NCBI GenBank assembly: GCA_013112725.1
Contig: JABFFZ010000020.1
Location: 1-64,000, forward strand
Direction of reading: 5' to 3'
DNA length: 64,000 bases
Source: Chloroflexota bacterium
Lineage (GTDB): Bacteria; Chloroflexota; Anaerolineae; Promineifilales; Promineifilaceae
Shown here: positions 1 to 8,400 of the stretch, in pieces
Numbering within the stretch: the first letter of the stretch is position 1
How the letters are laid out: every line of letters begins with the position of its first letter
Position numbers and translations under genes: made by a program
The notes under the pieces: generated by a model
Databases searched by the model: none
What the model was told of the DNA's origin: nothing
What the model saw: only the letters and a program-made list of their open reading frames with translations

Positions 1-45
1 CGGCGGGACAAGAAACAGCATAAAAACCGACCCAAACCGGCCTGA
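1..45 (+). CDS. possible 3' end of an upstream gene
   Basis: The first 15 codons in frame 1 are open from the window edge and end in TGA at 43-45. They encode a basic tail (RRDKKQHKNRPKPA). This could be the C-terminus of a gene lying mostly outside the window. It is too short to identify, and chance is possible. Confidence 0.25.
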   Translation, partial: RRDKKQHKNRPKPA

Positions 46-118
46 TTTGTTGCCTTCATTCGATTGTTAATGTTCAGTCAGACGCTGAGTTGCTCTCAGC
101 GCGTTTTCACTTTTCTAA

Positions 119-817
119 ATGCGAATAGACCATGAGTACCCCACTTACAAAGCGGAGCCTGACAAAGATAACAACATTTTCACCCGGCAAGATGGTCAGC
201 GCTGGACTCCGCCAACGCCGGTGGAGGCACATAATTGTTATAGTAATGGGGAAAGACGATGTTATGATGGTCATAGCGGTGTTGACTACTCGATGGCATA
301 TGAACGTGTGTTAGCTGCTGCGGATGGCAGAGTACTTCGTGCTGAGTGGTATGAGCCAGAGTGTTACGATGACCAGCCCACTTGTTTATATGGTTTGATG
401 ATTGAGATAGAGCATGATATTGATGGGAACAACACCACAGATTACATTACGCTTTATGGTCACTTGAGTGCTACTGCTGTCACTGCCGGAGAAAAGGTTG
501 TAGCTGGCCAGGTTATTGGTACCAGTGGTAAGACGGGTAACATTACTGGTGCACACCTTCATTTCCAGGTTATGCTCTCCAACCGCCGAGCCGTTGATCC
601 ATACGGTTGGAATGCTCCAGCAGGGACACCTGACCCCTGGTCTACTCATGCCAATGGGGCTGTCAGTTGGTGTATGTGGATAAATGCAGGTTCAGCCTGT
701 ACCCCACCAACCTTAGCTCCTCCTCCCGAATATGAAACCATTACGATAGATCACCCTAATTGGGCCTTTACCATACCAAAGGGTGTTCCTGGGGAGGAAT
801 TGGTTGCTGGACGTTAA
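119..817 (+). CDS. M23 (LytM-type) peptidase, N-terminal part of a frameshifted exported protein
   Basis: Zinc metallopeptidase of family M23, which cuts peptidoglycan cross-bridges outside the membrane. The metal-site motifs are visible: HSGVDY near residue 52, then the YGHLS and GAHLHFQV segments (HxH) near residues 113 and 145. A TAA codon lies directly before the ATG, so the frame cannot start earlier, yet no signal peptide is seen; the true N-terminus may be lost or frameshifted as well. The frame stops at 817, but the protein logically continues in the frame that reaches 1875: the join falls near the G-rich stretch at 789-796 and needs one extra base. GC is clearly lower than in the following genes and no ACGGCCGT octamer occurs, which suggests recent acquisition. 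The peptidase assignment is firm; the intact gene structure is inferred. Confidence 0.75.
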   Translation: MRIDHEYPTYKAEPDKDNNIFTRQDGQRWTPPTPVEAHNCYSNGERRCYDGHSGVDYSMAYERVLAAADGRVLRAEWYEPECYDDQPTCLYGLMIEIEHDIDGNNTTDYITLYGHLSATAVTAGEKVVAGQVIGTSGKTGNITGAHLHFQVMLSNRRAVDPYGWNAPAGTPDPWSTHANGAVSWCMWINAGSACTPPTLAPPPEYETITIDHPNWAFTIPKGVPGEELVAGR

Positions 818-1875
818 TTTCAGCTGGTCAGGGCGGGAGTTCCTGGGCGACAAATTTGGCACAACTGAATGATTGGGCCAGGTGGCAACCACCATTCAAT
901 ACCCAGGCGGTTTATGAAGTTCGGGTACAGGTACCCAACTATGGTATACGAACTTATGAGGCCCGATATGAAGTGCAATCTGTCGCCGGATTGAAGAGTA
1001 ATTTGCGTATCAGCCAACATGACACTTCCGATGCTGACCGCTGGTATTCTCTAGGAACATATAGGTTTCAAAGCGGTTTTGGTGGATATGTAAAGGTAAT
1101 AGATCACCTACCCCAAGGTAGCACAAATGATCGCTTACTACTTGCTGATGCTGTGCGCTTTGTTCGCATCAGTAATCCCCCCACGCCCACTCCTACCCGT
1201 ACAGCCCCACCAAGTAGAACACCAACGCACACCCCGACAATTACCTATACGCCCACTCCCGGGCCTACACAACCCTGTCCTCTGAGTGAAAATGGGAACA
1301 ACCCACCCTGTACGCCTACACCTTCACTGACGCCCACACCAACCTCAACTCTATCATCTACACCAACCAGTGTGCCACCAACGACCACGCCGGGGGGTAG
1401 TATGTATTTTGTCCAACCGGCCACAGTGGAAGGGATTGGGGTGTTGTTTAATGAGACACCACCGGTCTGTTCTGGAGATGCCAATTCGATCCAGTGCAGT
1501 GGTACATTTCCACATAGCTGGGCCAATTACTTCTATGGTGGCGTTTACGCCACGTTTTCTTATCACCAGGCCCCAGCTCAGGCCGTTGGCTTTTTCTTTA
1601 CGGCGACAGCGTCTGATGCGACTGCCAACATTTCTCTGGTGGGAACCGGAGACGAAACGGATATGTATCATTCCTGGACGGGAGATGATGCGGCCGTCTC
1701 TACGCCAATTACAGAAGTCCGGTTGTGTTTTGGCGGCCGTTATTCAGCCATTGTTCCGTCAGCCACTGAATACAATCATTTTAGTGACCAGACTTTGTTC
1801 CCATGTGATTATATCTTTGACCGCACAGCCGCCAGTGAGCCTGTTACCTATTTAATTCGGATGCAAATACCCTAA
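818..1875 (+). CDS. golvesin-like domain, TPT linker and C-terminal domain (3' part of the frameshifted M23 protein)
   Basis: This frame is open from about 760 to 1875 but has no convincing start of its own. It begins with a domain resembling the golvesin C-terminal-like carbohydrate-associated module (YEVRVQVPN, then LLADAVRFVRI). A Thr/Pro-rich spacer follows, typical of Chloroflexota exported proteins (PTPTRTAPPSRTPT and similar). The last domain is about 150 residues, has Cys pairs (PPVCSGDANSIQCSG) and was not recognised. With 119-817 it would form one exported cell-wall protein of about 585 residues: peptidase, accessory domain, flexible spacer, C-terminal domain. A one-base deletion near 789-796 explains the split. 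A separate gene starting at 760 is possible but would overlap the peptidase by 58 bp and lacks a ribosome binding site. Confidence 0.6.
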
Positions 1876-1911
1876 AAATTCTGGTACAATCTCAGTTTGG
1901 AGGATTACCGC

Positions 1912-2072
1912 ATGTATGGTCGTTTACTGTGCATGATTTTGGCTATTTGTTATATGGGTTGCCGCCCACGCCTACGCCAACGGCAACCCCTACAAACACG
2001 CCAGTTAGTGGTACCTATACGCCGTTAGCCCCTGCATTACTACCAACAGGAACGCCCACACTCGTGCCTTAA
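1912..2072 (+). pseudogene. small Thr/Pro-rich lipoprotein, frameshifted
   Basis: An ATG at 1912 follows a good ribosome binding site (GGAGG, 1899-1903) and a TACAAT -10-like box (1883-1888). It encodes a hydrophobic leader ending in a Cys (MYGRLLCMILAICYMGC). After about 18 codons the frame becomes nonsense, whereas the next frame reads PTPTPTATPTNTPVSGTYTP and stops at TAA 2070-2072. One missing base near 1966-1972 explains this. The restored product would be a lipoprotein of about 54 residues. It is the second single-base disruption within 1.2 kb. Function unknown. Confidence 0.4.
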
Positions 2073-2221
2073 TAACTCCAGTTCATGGGCAGAACTCGGC
2101 GATGGAAAATGGACACAACTCTAGGGAACTCGATGTCTTTTTCAATTAGCACCAAAGGTTAATAAGGAAACCGAGTAATTGGTAATTGACATACCCAATT
2201 ACTCAATTACCCAATTGCAAA
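2073..2221. repeat. intergenic; AATTGGGT-type repeat array before the zinc-ribbon gene
   Basis: No gene seen in 2073-2175. From about 2177 to 2218 the sequence is an inverted array of 8-nt units: taattggtaattg, then three copies close to acccaatt. The 3' arm ends 3 nt before the ATG at 2222, leaving no Shine-Dalgarno sequence. Upstream reading frames here (MTYPITQLPNCK) are repeat-encoded and not part of the protein. Confidence 0.7.
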
Positions 2222-3715
2222 ATGAGTAACCTCAACCTCTGCCCCCATTGTGGCAAAGGCCAGCTTTATTTTTCCGGCGATGGCCGTGCCCGTGAATGTG
2301 AACGCTGCGGTCATCGTATCCCCCTGGAATCCCCACGCCGTTCGGTAAAAGAGTTGCAGGAGTTGGCCTTTTATCGCTTCAACAGTGAGCGGGCGGACGA
2401 ATTCGGCCGTACCGGGGTGCGGATGTTGCTCGCCCAGGGTGTCGCTGCCGCCAAAGAAGGCGACCTGGACGAAGCTTACCACTACCTAGGGCGCGTCTTG
2501 CGCACCAACGCCGAAGATAGTGACAAAGCCAGAGCATGGCTCTGGCTCAGCCAGACCTTAGACGACCCGGCCGACAAACGATACTGCCTGGAACAGGTAT
2601 TGGTACTCGACCCCACGCACGGGACCGCCCGGCGTGGGTTGGCTGTGCTGGACGGCCGTCTTAACCCCCAGGAAATTATCAATCCCGACCAACTGGAACG
2701 AGAGGTCAGCGACGAACCGGTAACGGCCGTGGCCGAACAGTTCACCTGCCCCCGCTGCGCCGGGCACATGAACTACACCCCAGACGGGCACGCGCTGGTG
2801 TGTGAGTTTTGCGCTTACCGGCAAGAAGTGGGCGCGGACGGGCAGCCGCAAACCGAAAGCCGTTTTGGGCAGGGCACCTTTGAACAGGAATTTACGGCGG
2901 CCATGGCTACGGCCAGAGGACATGTGCAGCCCATTCAGATGCGCGCCTTCCACTGCCATAGCTGCGCCGTCGAATTTGTCCTCGCCCCCCAAACCATCTC
3001 CCTCACCTGCCCCTACTGCGACGCCGTTTACGTCACCCAAGCCGCCGAATCCCACGAAATCATCCCCCCCCATGCCCTCATCCCCTTTGCCATCTCTCTA
3101 AACGAAGCCCAACTGGCCCTGCGCCGCTGGTGCAAACAACACAACATCGAACGGCCGCGTCTCTCCCCCATCATCGGCATTTACCTGCCGGTGTGGACGT
3201 TTGACCTGGGCGGCGAGATCAAGTGGAGCGGCCTGGTCAAAAAGGGGGACGACTGGATACCTATCAGCGGCAGCCACCTGCCCTTTTTTGATGACATGTT
3301 AGTTCCCGCCAGCCACAAAACACCGGAATCGCTCACCAAAGGTTTTGCCGAATTTGATTTGACCGGTCTGGTGGCTTATGACGCCCGTTACCTGGCTGAC
3401 TGGCCCGCCGAACGCTACCAGTTACCCCTCGCCGATGCCTCGCTCATCGCTCGCAAGAAGGCGCTGAAATCGCTGCGCCAGAACGCATCCCGTCTGACCA
3501 GAGGTGAACTGGTGCGCGATCTGCGCCTCAACTCGCAGGGTTTGATCATCGAATCTTTCAAACACATTTTGCTGCCGCTCTGGGTAGCGCACTTTCAAAT
3601 AGAAGGGATGGTATATGACGTTGTAGTCAATGGACAAAACGGCCGTGTCCACGGCAACCGGCCACAACGCGCAGTAGGCAAGTTTTTTGCACGATTATTG
3701 GGGAAAGAGTGGTAA
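2222..3715 (+). CDS. multi-zinc-ribbon protein with TPR-like segment
   Basis: A protein of 497 residues with three zinc-ribbon units: CPHCG...CERCG at residues 7-30, CPRCAGHM...CEFC near 185-210, and CHSCAVEF...CPYC near 245-270. Between the first two is a helical segment with TPR character (YHYLGRVLRTNAEDSDKARAW). The C-terminal half (IYLPVWTFDLGGEIKWSG) resembles the uncharacterised 'TFIIB-type zinc ribbon' proteins of other bacteria. The start at 2222 is chosen because the preceding 12 codons are made of intergenic repeat. It is followed without a gap by the cyclase-like gene, so the two are probably co-transcribed. The role is unknown; nucleic acid or protein binding through the ribbons is the usual guess. 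Confidence 0.75.
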   Translation: MSNLNLCPHCGKGQLYFSGDGRARECERCGHRIPLESPRRSVKELQELAFYRFNSERADEFGRTGVRMLLAQGVAAAKEGDLDEAYHYLGRVLRTNAEDSDKARAWLWLSQTLDDPADKRYCLEQVLVLDPTHGTARRGLAVLDGRLNPQEIINPDQLEREVSDEPVTAVAEQFTCPRCAGHMNYTPDGHALVCEFCAYRQEVGADGQPQTESRFGQGTFEQEFTAAMATARGHVQPIQMRAFHCHSCAVEFVLAPQTISLTCPYCDAVYVTQAAESHEIIPPHALIPFAISLNEAQLALRRWCKQHNIERPRLSPIIGIYLPVWTFDLGGEIKWSGLVKKGDDWIPISGSHLPFFDDMLVPASHKTPESLTKGFAEFDLTGLVAYDARYLADWPAERYQLPLADASLIARKKALKSLRQNASRLTRGELVRDLRLNSQGLIIESFKHILLPLWVAHFQIEGMVYDVVVNGQNGRVHGNRPQRAVGKFFARLLGKEW

Positions 3716-3745
3716 TTGGGTAATTGGGTAATTACCTCATTACTT
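3711..3745. repeat. AATTGGGT-type tandem units between zinc-ribbon and cyclase genes
   Basis: Direct units of taattggg overlap the stop of the preceding gene (TAA 3713-3715) and are followed by a partial inverted unit (attacctcatta). A TTG-started frame through this repeat would lengthen the next protein by 21 residues and is not accepted. Confidence 0.65.
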
Positions 3746-3778
3746 GACCTCCATCACCAGGGAGCAGTACGGGCAGTT

Positions 3779-6700
3779 ATGGACAGCAGTGAGTGGTCAG
3801 GCCCTCAGCGGGGGGGCGACAACGCTCCCCCCGTTAGCACCCCGGCTTTGCACGCCCAGGCACGGCGGTTGGCCGCTTACCTGCCCATGACCGTCACCCG
3901 GCAAATTTTAGAAGACGAACTGCCGCCGTCAGGCACGGCCGTCTGGTTTCCAGCCGCCACCCTCTTCTCTGACCTGTCCGGTTTTACTCGTCTGGCCGAG
4001 AGCCTGGCCCAGGTCGGGCCGCGCGGCGCAGAAGAGCTAAACCGCGCCCTACTGATGACCTTCACCAGCCTCATCAACGCCATCCACGACGCCGGCGGCG
4101 CGGTCGCCCACTTTCACGGCGACGCCATGCTCGTCTATTTTGCCGATACGGACGGCCGGGCCGCCGCCCGCGCCCTGGCCTGTGGCAGCTTTATGCAGCG
4201 GCTCATGCGCACCAGCCTGGCGCAAATCACCGTGCAACAACCGGGGCACGAGCCAGAACAATTTTCTCTGGACATCAAAATTGGCGTGGGTTACGGCCGT
4301 TGCCTGCAAACCATCGTCGGCCAGCCGGGAGAAAGCCTGGAATTTGTGTTGGCGGGCACGGCCGTAGACGAAGCTGCCATCGCCCAACGCCAGGCCAGTG
4401 TCGGTGAAGTGGTTGCCAGCGAAAACGCTCTGGCACAGGCCCGGCTGCCCGTCACCGGCCCCTTCCGCGCCGTAGACGAAACGGCCCCTGTGCCCAACGC
4501 CCGCGAAGAGATCCACTGGCACGCCTACCACGCCGACGCCCTGCACCGCCTGCTGCAAGTCGCCCCGGCCTTCATCCCGGCGCCCCTGGTGGAGCGGCTG
4601 CAGCACCAGACCACCCGCTTCATTGCCGAGCACCGCCCTGTGACCACCCTTTTCGTACAATTTGAGGGTATTGACCTGAACGCGGCCGACGCCGGGCAGC
4701 AGTTGCAATCCTATTATGAATGGGCGCGGCAGGTAGTGGCCCGCTTTGGGCCGCGCAACGGCCGTGTCAACCGTCTGCTCACCGGCGACAAAGGCAGCCA
4801 GTTGCACATCCTCTTTGGCGCGCCTACCGCGCCAGACGCGCCCGAACAGGCCATCCGCTGTGCGTTAGCCCTGCAACGGGAAAAACCGGCCTTCATTACC
4901 AGCCAGCGCATTGGGTTGGCCGCCGGGCCGGTGTTTGCTACGGCCGTTGGCGCTCAAAACCGGCGCGAATACACCGCCATCGGCCGTGTCGTCAACCTCT
5001 CCGCCCACCTTACCCTGCACTGCCCGCCCGGCCGCGTGTTGCTCGACGAACCTACGGCCAACCGCGTTTGGGCGCAGTTTCAATTTGAAGCCCACACCCC
5101 CGCCATGCTTAAAGGGCAGGCCACCCCCATTTCCACCTATCTCGCCTCTCAAGAACAGGCGACGCCAACCCCTTTTGCAGTTCGTTTTAGCCGCTGGCAA
5201 AAACCCCCGCCTGGCCGCGATGCCGAAATTGCCCAACTGCGGCAGCGACTAGACGCCGCCTTGCACGGTCATGGTGGGCTGCTGGCGATCTCTGGCCCCT
5301 TTGGCGGCGGCATCCAGCCGATGCTGGCCGAAGCGGCCCGTCGCTGGCTGGATGCGGGTGGGCGTGGTTTTTCCGGTGTTTGCCAACCCCATCTGGCCGA
5401 TGCCCCGTTTGCCCCTTGGCAAGCCATCTGGCGTGACTTTTTCGACCTGACGCCGGACCTGCCTCCGGCAGCACAGGCAGCCCATGTGAAAAATGAAATC
5501 CGCGCCTGGCTGCCGGGCTGGGCTGATGAAGCGCCGCTTTGGTTGACCGCATTAGGATTGCCTCTCCCCGACCAGGAATCGTCTGGGCACACGGCCGTTG
5601 CCGCCGGTGTGCAGCAGTTGTGGCTCTTTACTCTCATTCAACGCTGCCTGTCCCAGGCCGCTAAACGGCAACCTTTGCTCTTCGTGTTGGAAGATGTGCA
5701 GTGGGCGGATGAAGCCAGCCGGGAATTGACTGCTGCTATCGCCGCGCAATCTGCAGATTTGCCGCTTTTGCTCATCGTTACCTTTCGCCCGCCTGGCTCT
5801 GTCTATTTTCCGGCGCTGCGCCAGCCTACCACCACCCACATTGTCCTGGCCGACTGGACGGTTGCGCAGGCGCGGGCCGTTATCCAGCGTCGCCTGGGCG
5901 CCAACAACCTGCCGCTGCTGCTGGAACAATGGTTGGGTTTGCGTGACCAACACGGCCGTGATACCGAACAGGTGAACCCACTCTTTCTGGAAGAATCCCT
6001 CAAGCTGATGTTGTCCACCGATGTGCTGCAATTTACCGGGGACGGCCGTTTGCGGGTGGATGAGATGCGGCTGGCCGATTTGCCCATTCCCAACACCATT
6101 GCCGCTTTGTTGCAAACCCGGCTAGACACACTGTCTGCCGGTGCATACAGTCTGCTGCAAGTAGCCGCCGTTATCGGGCACGAATTTAGCCTGGAATTGT
6201 TGACGGCCGTTGCCCCTGGGCTTTCCCAATCGCAAGCGCCCGGTCTGTTAGACGAGCTAATTGCGGCGGAGATGGTGCAACCGGTTATCGAGGGTGAACA
6301 TTCCACATTCATGTTCCAAAACAGCCTGCTGTACGAAGTGGTTTACCACCGCCTGCCGTATGCCCGTCGCCAGGCTTTGCACCTGGCTATTGCCGAACGG
6401 CTGGCGGCCACCACGCCAGCGGCCGCCATTTACCCATTGTTGGCGCACCACTATGGGCAGGCGGAAGCACACGAAGAAGGGCTGCGTTATGCTCTGCGCG
6501 CGGCGCATCATGCCGAGGCGCTGTACACAAACCGGGCTACGACCGGCTTTTACCGGCAGGCTATCCACCATGTGCGCGCGTTGGGAACGGCGGAACGGGT
6601 GGAAACGGCCGTTTCTATTCTCACTGCGCAGGCCGAAGCATATCTGCGGTTGGGTGAATTGGAAGAAGCAGCTAAAGCGGCGGCGGCGGCGTTAGACATC

Positions 6701-7921
6701 AGCGCCGCCAGTGGCAGCCAGCCCGCGTTGTTTAATTTGTTGGCAGAGATTGGGTTGGCGCAGGCGCGTTATCCGGCGGCGGCAGCGTTTGCCGCCCAGG
6801 TGATTGCCCAGGCCGATCCGTTGTCATTGGCAGCGGCGCGCGCTTACCAGTTGGCCGGGCAGGCGGCTTTTGCCCAACAACAATGGGCGCTGGCCGAAAC
6901 GCAGTTCCATACCGCCCGCGCCATTTTAAGAAACAACCGGCAGATACAGGCAGTGTGGCGGCCGCATCATGCGCCGCTGCCGGAACTGTTGACGGCGCTG
7001 GGTCTGGTGCGCAGCCAGCAAGGTGGGCTGCCCCGCGCCGCCGAACTATGCCAATACGCAGTCGAGCTGGCCCAACAAATGGCGCTGCCCATTCCCACGG
7101 CTGAGGCGCTGCTGGCTCTAGCACAGGTACGGCTGCGGCAGGGCCGGGCTGAGGAGGCGGTGCAGGCGGCGGCGGAAGGCGCGGAACTGGCGCTGGCGAC
7201 GTCGCCGCGCCTGCTGGTGCATTTGCTGCTGCTGCACGCGGAGGGGTTGTTGTATGACGGCCGTTTCCCAGAAGCGCAGGCCGATTTGCAATCCGCCGGG
7301 GATTTGCTGGCAGTGATGGATGATGAAGTGGCGCGGCTGCGGCTCTCTTTGTTGTGGGGCGGCGTTTATTACACCGGGCTGGCCGATTGGGCGGCGGCGT
7401 TGGGCTGGCTGGACAAGGCGCGGGCGCAACTGGCGGCGCTGCAAAAGATGGGGGGCACGGCCGTGCCGGAATCTGTTGCCCTGCGGTTGGGGTTGGCGCA
7501 GGTGGCGTACCACACCAGACAGTGGGAACAGGCGGCCTTGTTGTTGGCGGCGGCGGAAAGTGAAGCGGTGGGGCGGGGCCTGATCTGGCCGCAGCCGGCG
7601 CTGGCTTACTGGCAGGGAATGACTCAGACGGCATGTGGCGATGTGGCCGCGGCGGCAAAGGCGTATCGCGCCGGGGTGACGGCCGTGACATTGGGTGGCT
7701 GCCCGGATGACCTGCCCCTATTGCTGCTGCGGTTGGGGCAGCTAACGCCCCCGGATGATGGGCAGCGGTGGGACTATCTGGAGGGGTGTGTAACGGCCGT
7801 GTACGGCCGTGCCCGCCACACCGACAAACAACTCTGCTTGCACGAGGCGGGTATGCTCCTGCTGGCTGCGCCAGACGGCCGTTTGCGCCGCATTGGGGCA
7901 GGCTGTCTGGCGGCAGTTTGA
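3779..7921 (+). CDS. tandem class III cyclase domains + ATPase + TPR protein (soluble adenylyl cyclase-like architecture)
   Basis: About 1380 residues. Domain 1 (roughly 60-210) is a class III nucleotide cyclase fold with both metal-binding Asp in FSDLSGFT (about 65) and HFHGDAMLVYF (about 115), but its transition-state Asn/Arg motif is lost (AGTAVDEAAIAQRQ). Domain 2 (about 285-455) is the mirror case: the first Asp is replaced (FVQFEGID), while the Asn of GRVVNLSAHL (about 406) is present and the Arg position is His. An ATPase region follows (about 500-780) with Walker B-like LLFVLEDVQWADEAS but no Lys/Thr in the P-loop position (SGPFGGGIQPML). The remaining 550 residues are Ala-rich TPR-like helices. 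Domain order matches eukaryotic soluble adenylyl cyclase and related bacterial proteins. cAMP synthesis at one composite site is plausible but unproven, because the Arg is missing. The start at 3779 avoids repeat-encoded codons; AGGGAG lies at 3759-3764. Confidence 0.8.
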   Translation: MDSSEWSGPQRGGDNAPPVSTPALHAQARRLAAYLPMTVTRQILEDELPPSGTAVWFPAATLFSDLSGFTRLAESLAQVGPRGAEELNRALLMTFTSLINAIHDAGGAVAHFHGDAMLVYFADTDGRAAARALACGSFMQRLMRTSLAQITVQQPGHEPEQFSLDIKIGVGYGRCLQTIVGQPGESLEFVLAGTAVDEAAIAQRQASVGEVVASENALAQARLPVTGPFRAVDETAPVPNAREEIHWHAYHADALHRLLQVAPAFIPAPLVERLQHQTTRFIAEHRPVTTLFVQFEGIDLNAADAGQQLQSYYEWARQVVARFGPRNGRVNRLLTGDKGSQLHILFGAPTAPDAPEQAIRCALALQREKPAFITSQRIGLAAGPVFATAVGAQNRREYTAIGRVVNLSAHLTLHCPPGRVLLDEPTANRVWAQFQFEAHTPAMLKGQATPISTYLASQEQATPTPFAVRFSRWQKPPPGRDAEIAQLRQRLDAALHGHGGLLAISGPFGGGIQPMLAEAARRWLDAGGRGFSGVCQPHLADAPFAPWQAIWRDFFDLTPDLPPAAQAAHVKNEIRAWLPGWADEAPLWLTALGLPLPDQESSGHTAVAAGVQQLWLFTLIQRCLSQAAKRQPLLFVLEDVQWADEASRELTAAIAAQSADLPLLLIVTFRPPGSVYFPALRQPTTTHIVLADWTVAQARAVIQRRLGANNLPLLLEQWLGLRDQHGRDTEQVNPLFLEESLKLMLSTDVLQFTGDGRLRVDEMRLADLPIPNTIAALLQTRLDTLSAGAYSLLQVAAVIGHEFSLELLTAVAPGLSQSQAPGLLDELIAAEMVQPVIEGEHSTFMFQNSLLYEVVYHRLPYARRQALHLAIAERLAATTPAAAIYPLLAHHYGQAEAHEEGLRYALRAAHHAEALYTNRATTGFYRQAIHHVRALGTAERVETAVSILTAQAEAYLRLGELEEAAKAAAAALDISAASGSQPALFNLLAEIGLAQARYPAAAAFAAQVIAQADPLSLAAARAYQLAGQAAFAQQQWALAETQFHTARAILRNNRQIQAVWRPHHAPLPELLTALGLVRSQQGGLPRAAELCQYAVELAQQMALPIPTAEALLALAQVRLRQGRAEEAVQAAAEGAELALATSPRLLVHLLLLHAEGLLYDGRFPEAQADLQSAGDLLAVMDDEVARLRLSLLWGGVYYTGLADWAAALGWLDKARAQLAALQKMGGTAVPESVALRLGLAQVAYHTRQWEQAALLLAAAESEAVGRGLIWPQPALAYWQGMTQTACGDVAAAAKAYRAGVTAVTLGGCPDDLPLLLLRLGQLTPPDDGQRWDYLEGCVTAVYGRARHTDKQLCLHEAGMLLLAAPDGRLRRIGAGCLAAV

Positions 7922-7933
7922 TACAATTGCCCC

Positions 7934-8311
7934 ATGCAATTAACAGACGAACAATTTGAACAATTAGTGGCCGAAGCGGTGGACAGTTTGCCACCTTATT
8001 TTCTGGAACAGATGCACAACATCGAAATCCTGGTGGAGCAGTGGCCGTCGGCGGCCACTTTGCGACGCATGGGTATGGGGCCGGGCCAGACGCTGCTGGG
8101 ACTGTATGAGGGCATCCCTCTGACGGAGCGTACTTCTGGTTACATGCTGGTTGCCCCGGACGTGATTACCATTTTTCAGGGGCCAATTGAACAGGCGGCG
8201 GGCGGGCAACCCGATGCCATCCGCGAACAGGTGCGCCGCACCGTCATTCACGAAATCGCCCACCACTTCGGTATCAGCGACGAACGGTTGGTGGAGTTGG
8301 GAGCGTATTGA
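7934..8311 (+). CDS. zincin-like small metallopeptidase (PF06262-type)
   Basis: A protein of 125 residues carrying the zinc protease signature HEIAHHFG (residues 105-112) followed by ISDERLVELG, where a downstream acidic residue can be the third ligand. This matches the 'metallopeptidase family protein' (possible zincin, PF06262) in length and in the position of HExxH near the C-terminus. There is no signal peptide, so it is likely cytoplasmic. It begins 12 bp after the cyclase-like gene and probably belongs to the same transcript. Substrate unknown for the family. Confidence 0.85.
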   Translation: MQLTDEQFEQLVAEAVDSLPPYFLEQMHNIEILVEQWPSAATLRRMGMGPGQTLLGLYEGIPLTERTSGYMLVAPDVITIFQGPIEQAAGGQPDAIREQVRRTVIHEIAHHFGISDERLVELGAY

Positions 8312-8315
8312 AGAT

Positions 8316-8400
8316 GACAGGGTGAAAGGGTGACAAGGTGACAGGGTTAGAAGTTCACCGTGTCCCCTTGTCCCCTTGTCCCCTTGTCACCTCTTCACCG
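8316..8400. repeat. GTGACAAGG-type inverted repeat array between convergent genes
   Basis: Left arm: tandem gtgacagg/gtgaaagg/gtgacaagg units (8316-8346). Right arm: cacc, then three cccttgt units, then cacctcttcacc. The arms can pair as an imperfect hairpin between two convergent genes and may act as a terminator. The right arm also codes the last 13 residues of the desulfhydrase-like protein on the minus strand (EEVTRGQGDKGTR). Confidence 0.7.

Noticed and set aside
6732..7994. 420-codon Pro/Ala-rich frame opposite the TPR part of the cyclase-like protein
   Set aside because: Antisense of Ala/Gly-rich codons produces such frames by chance.
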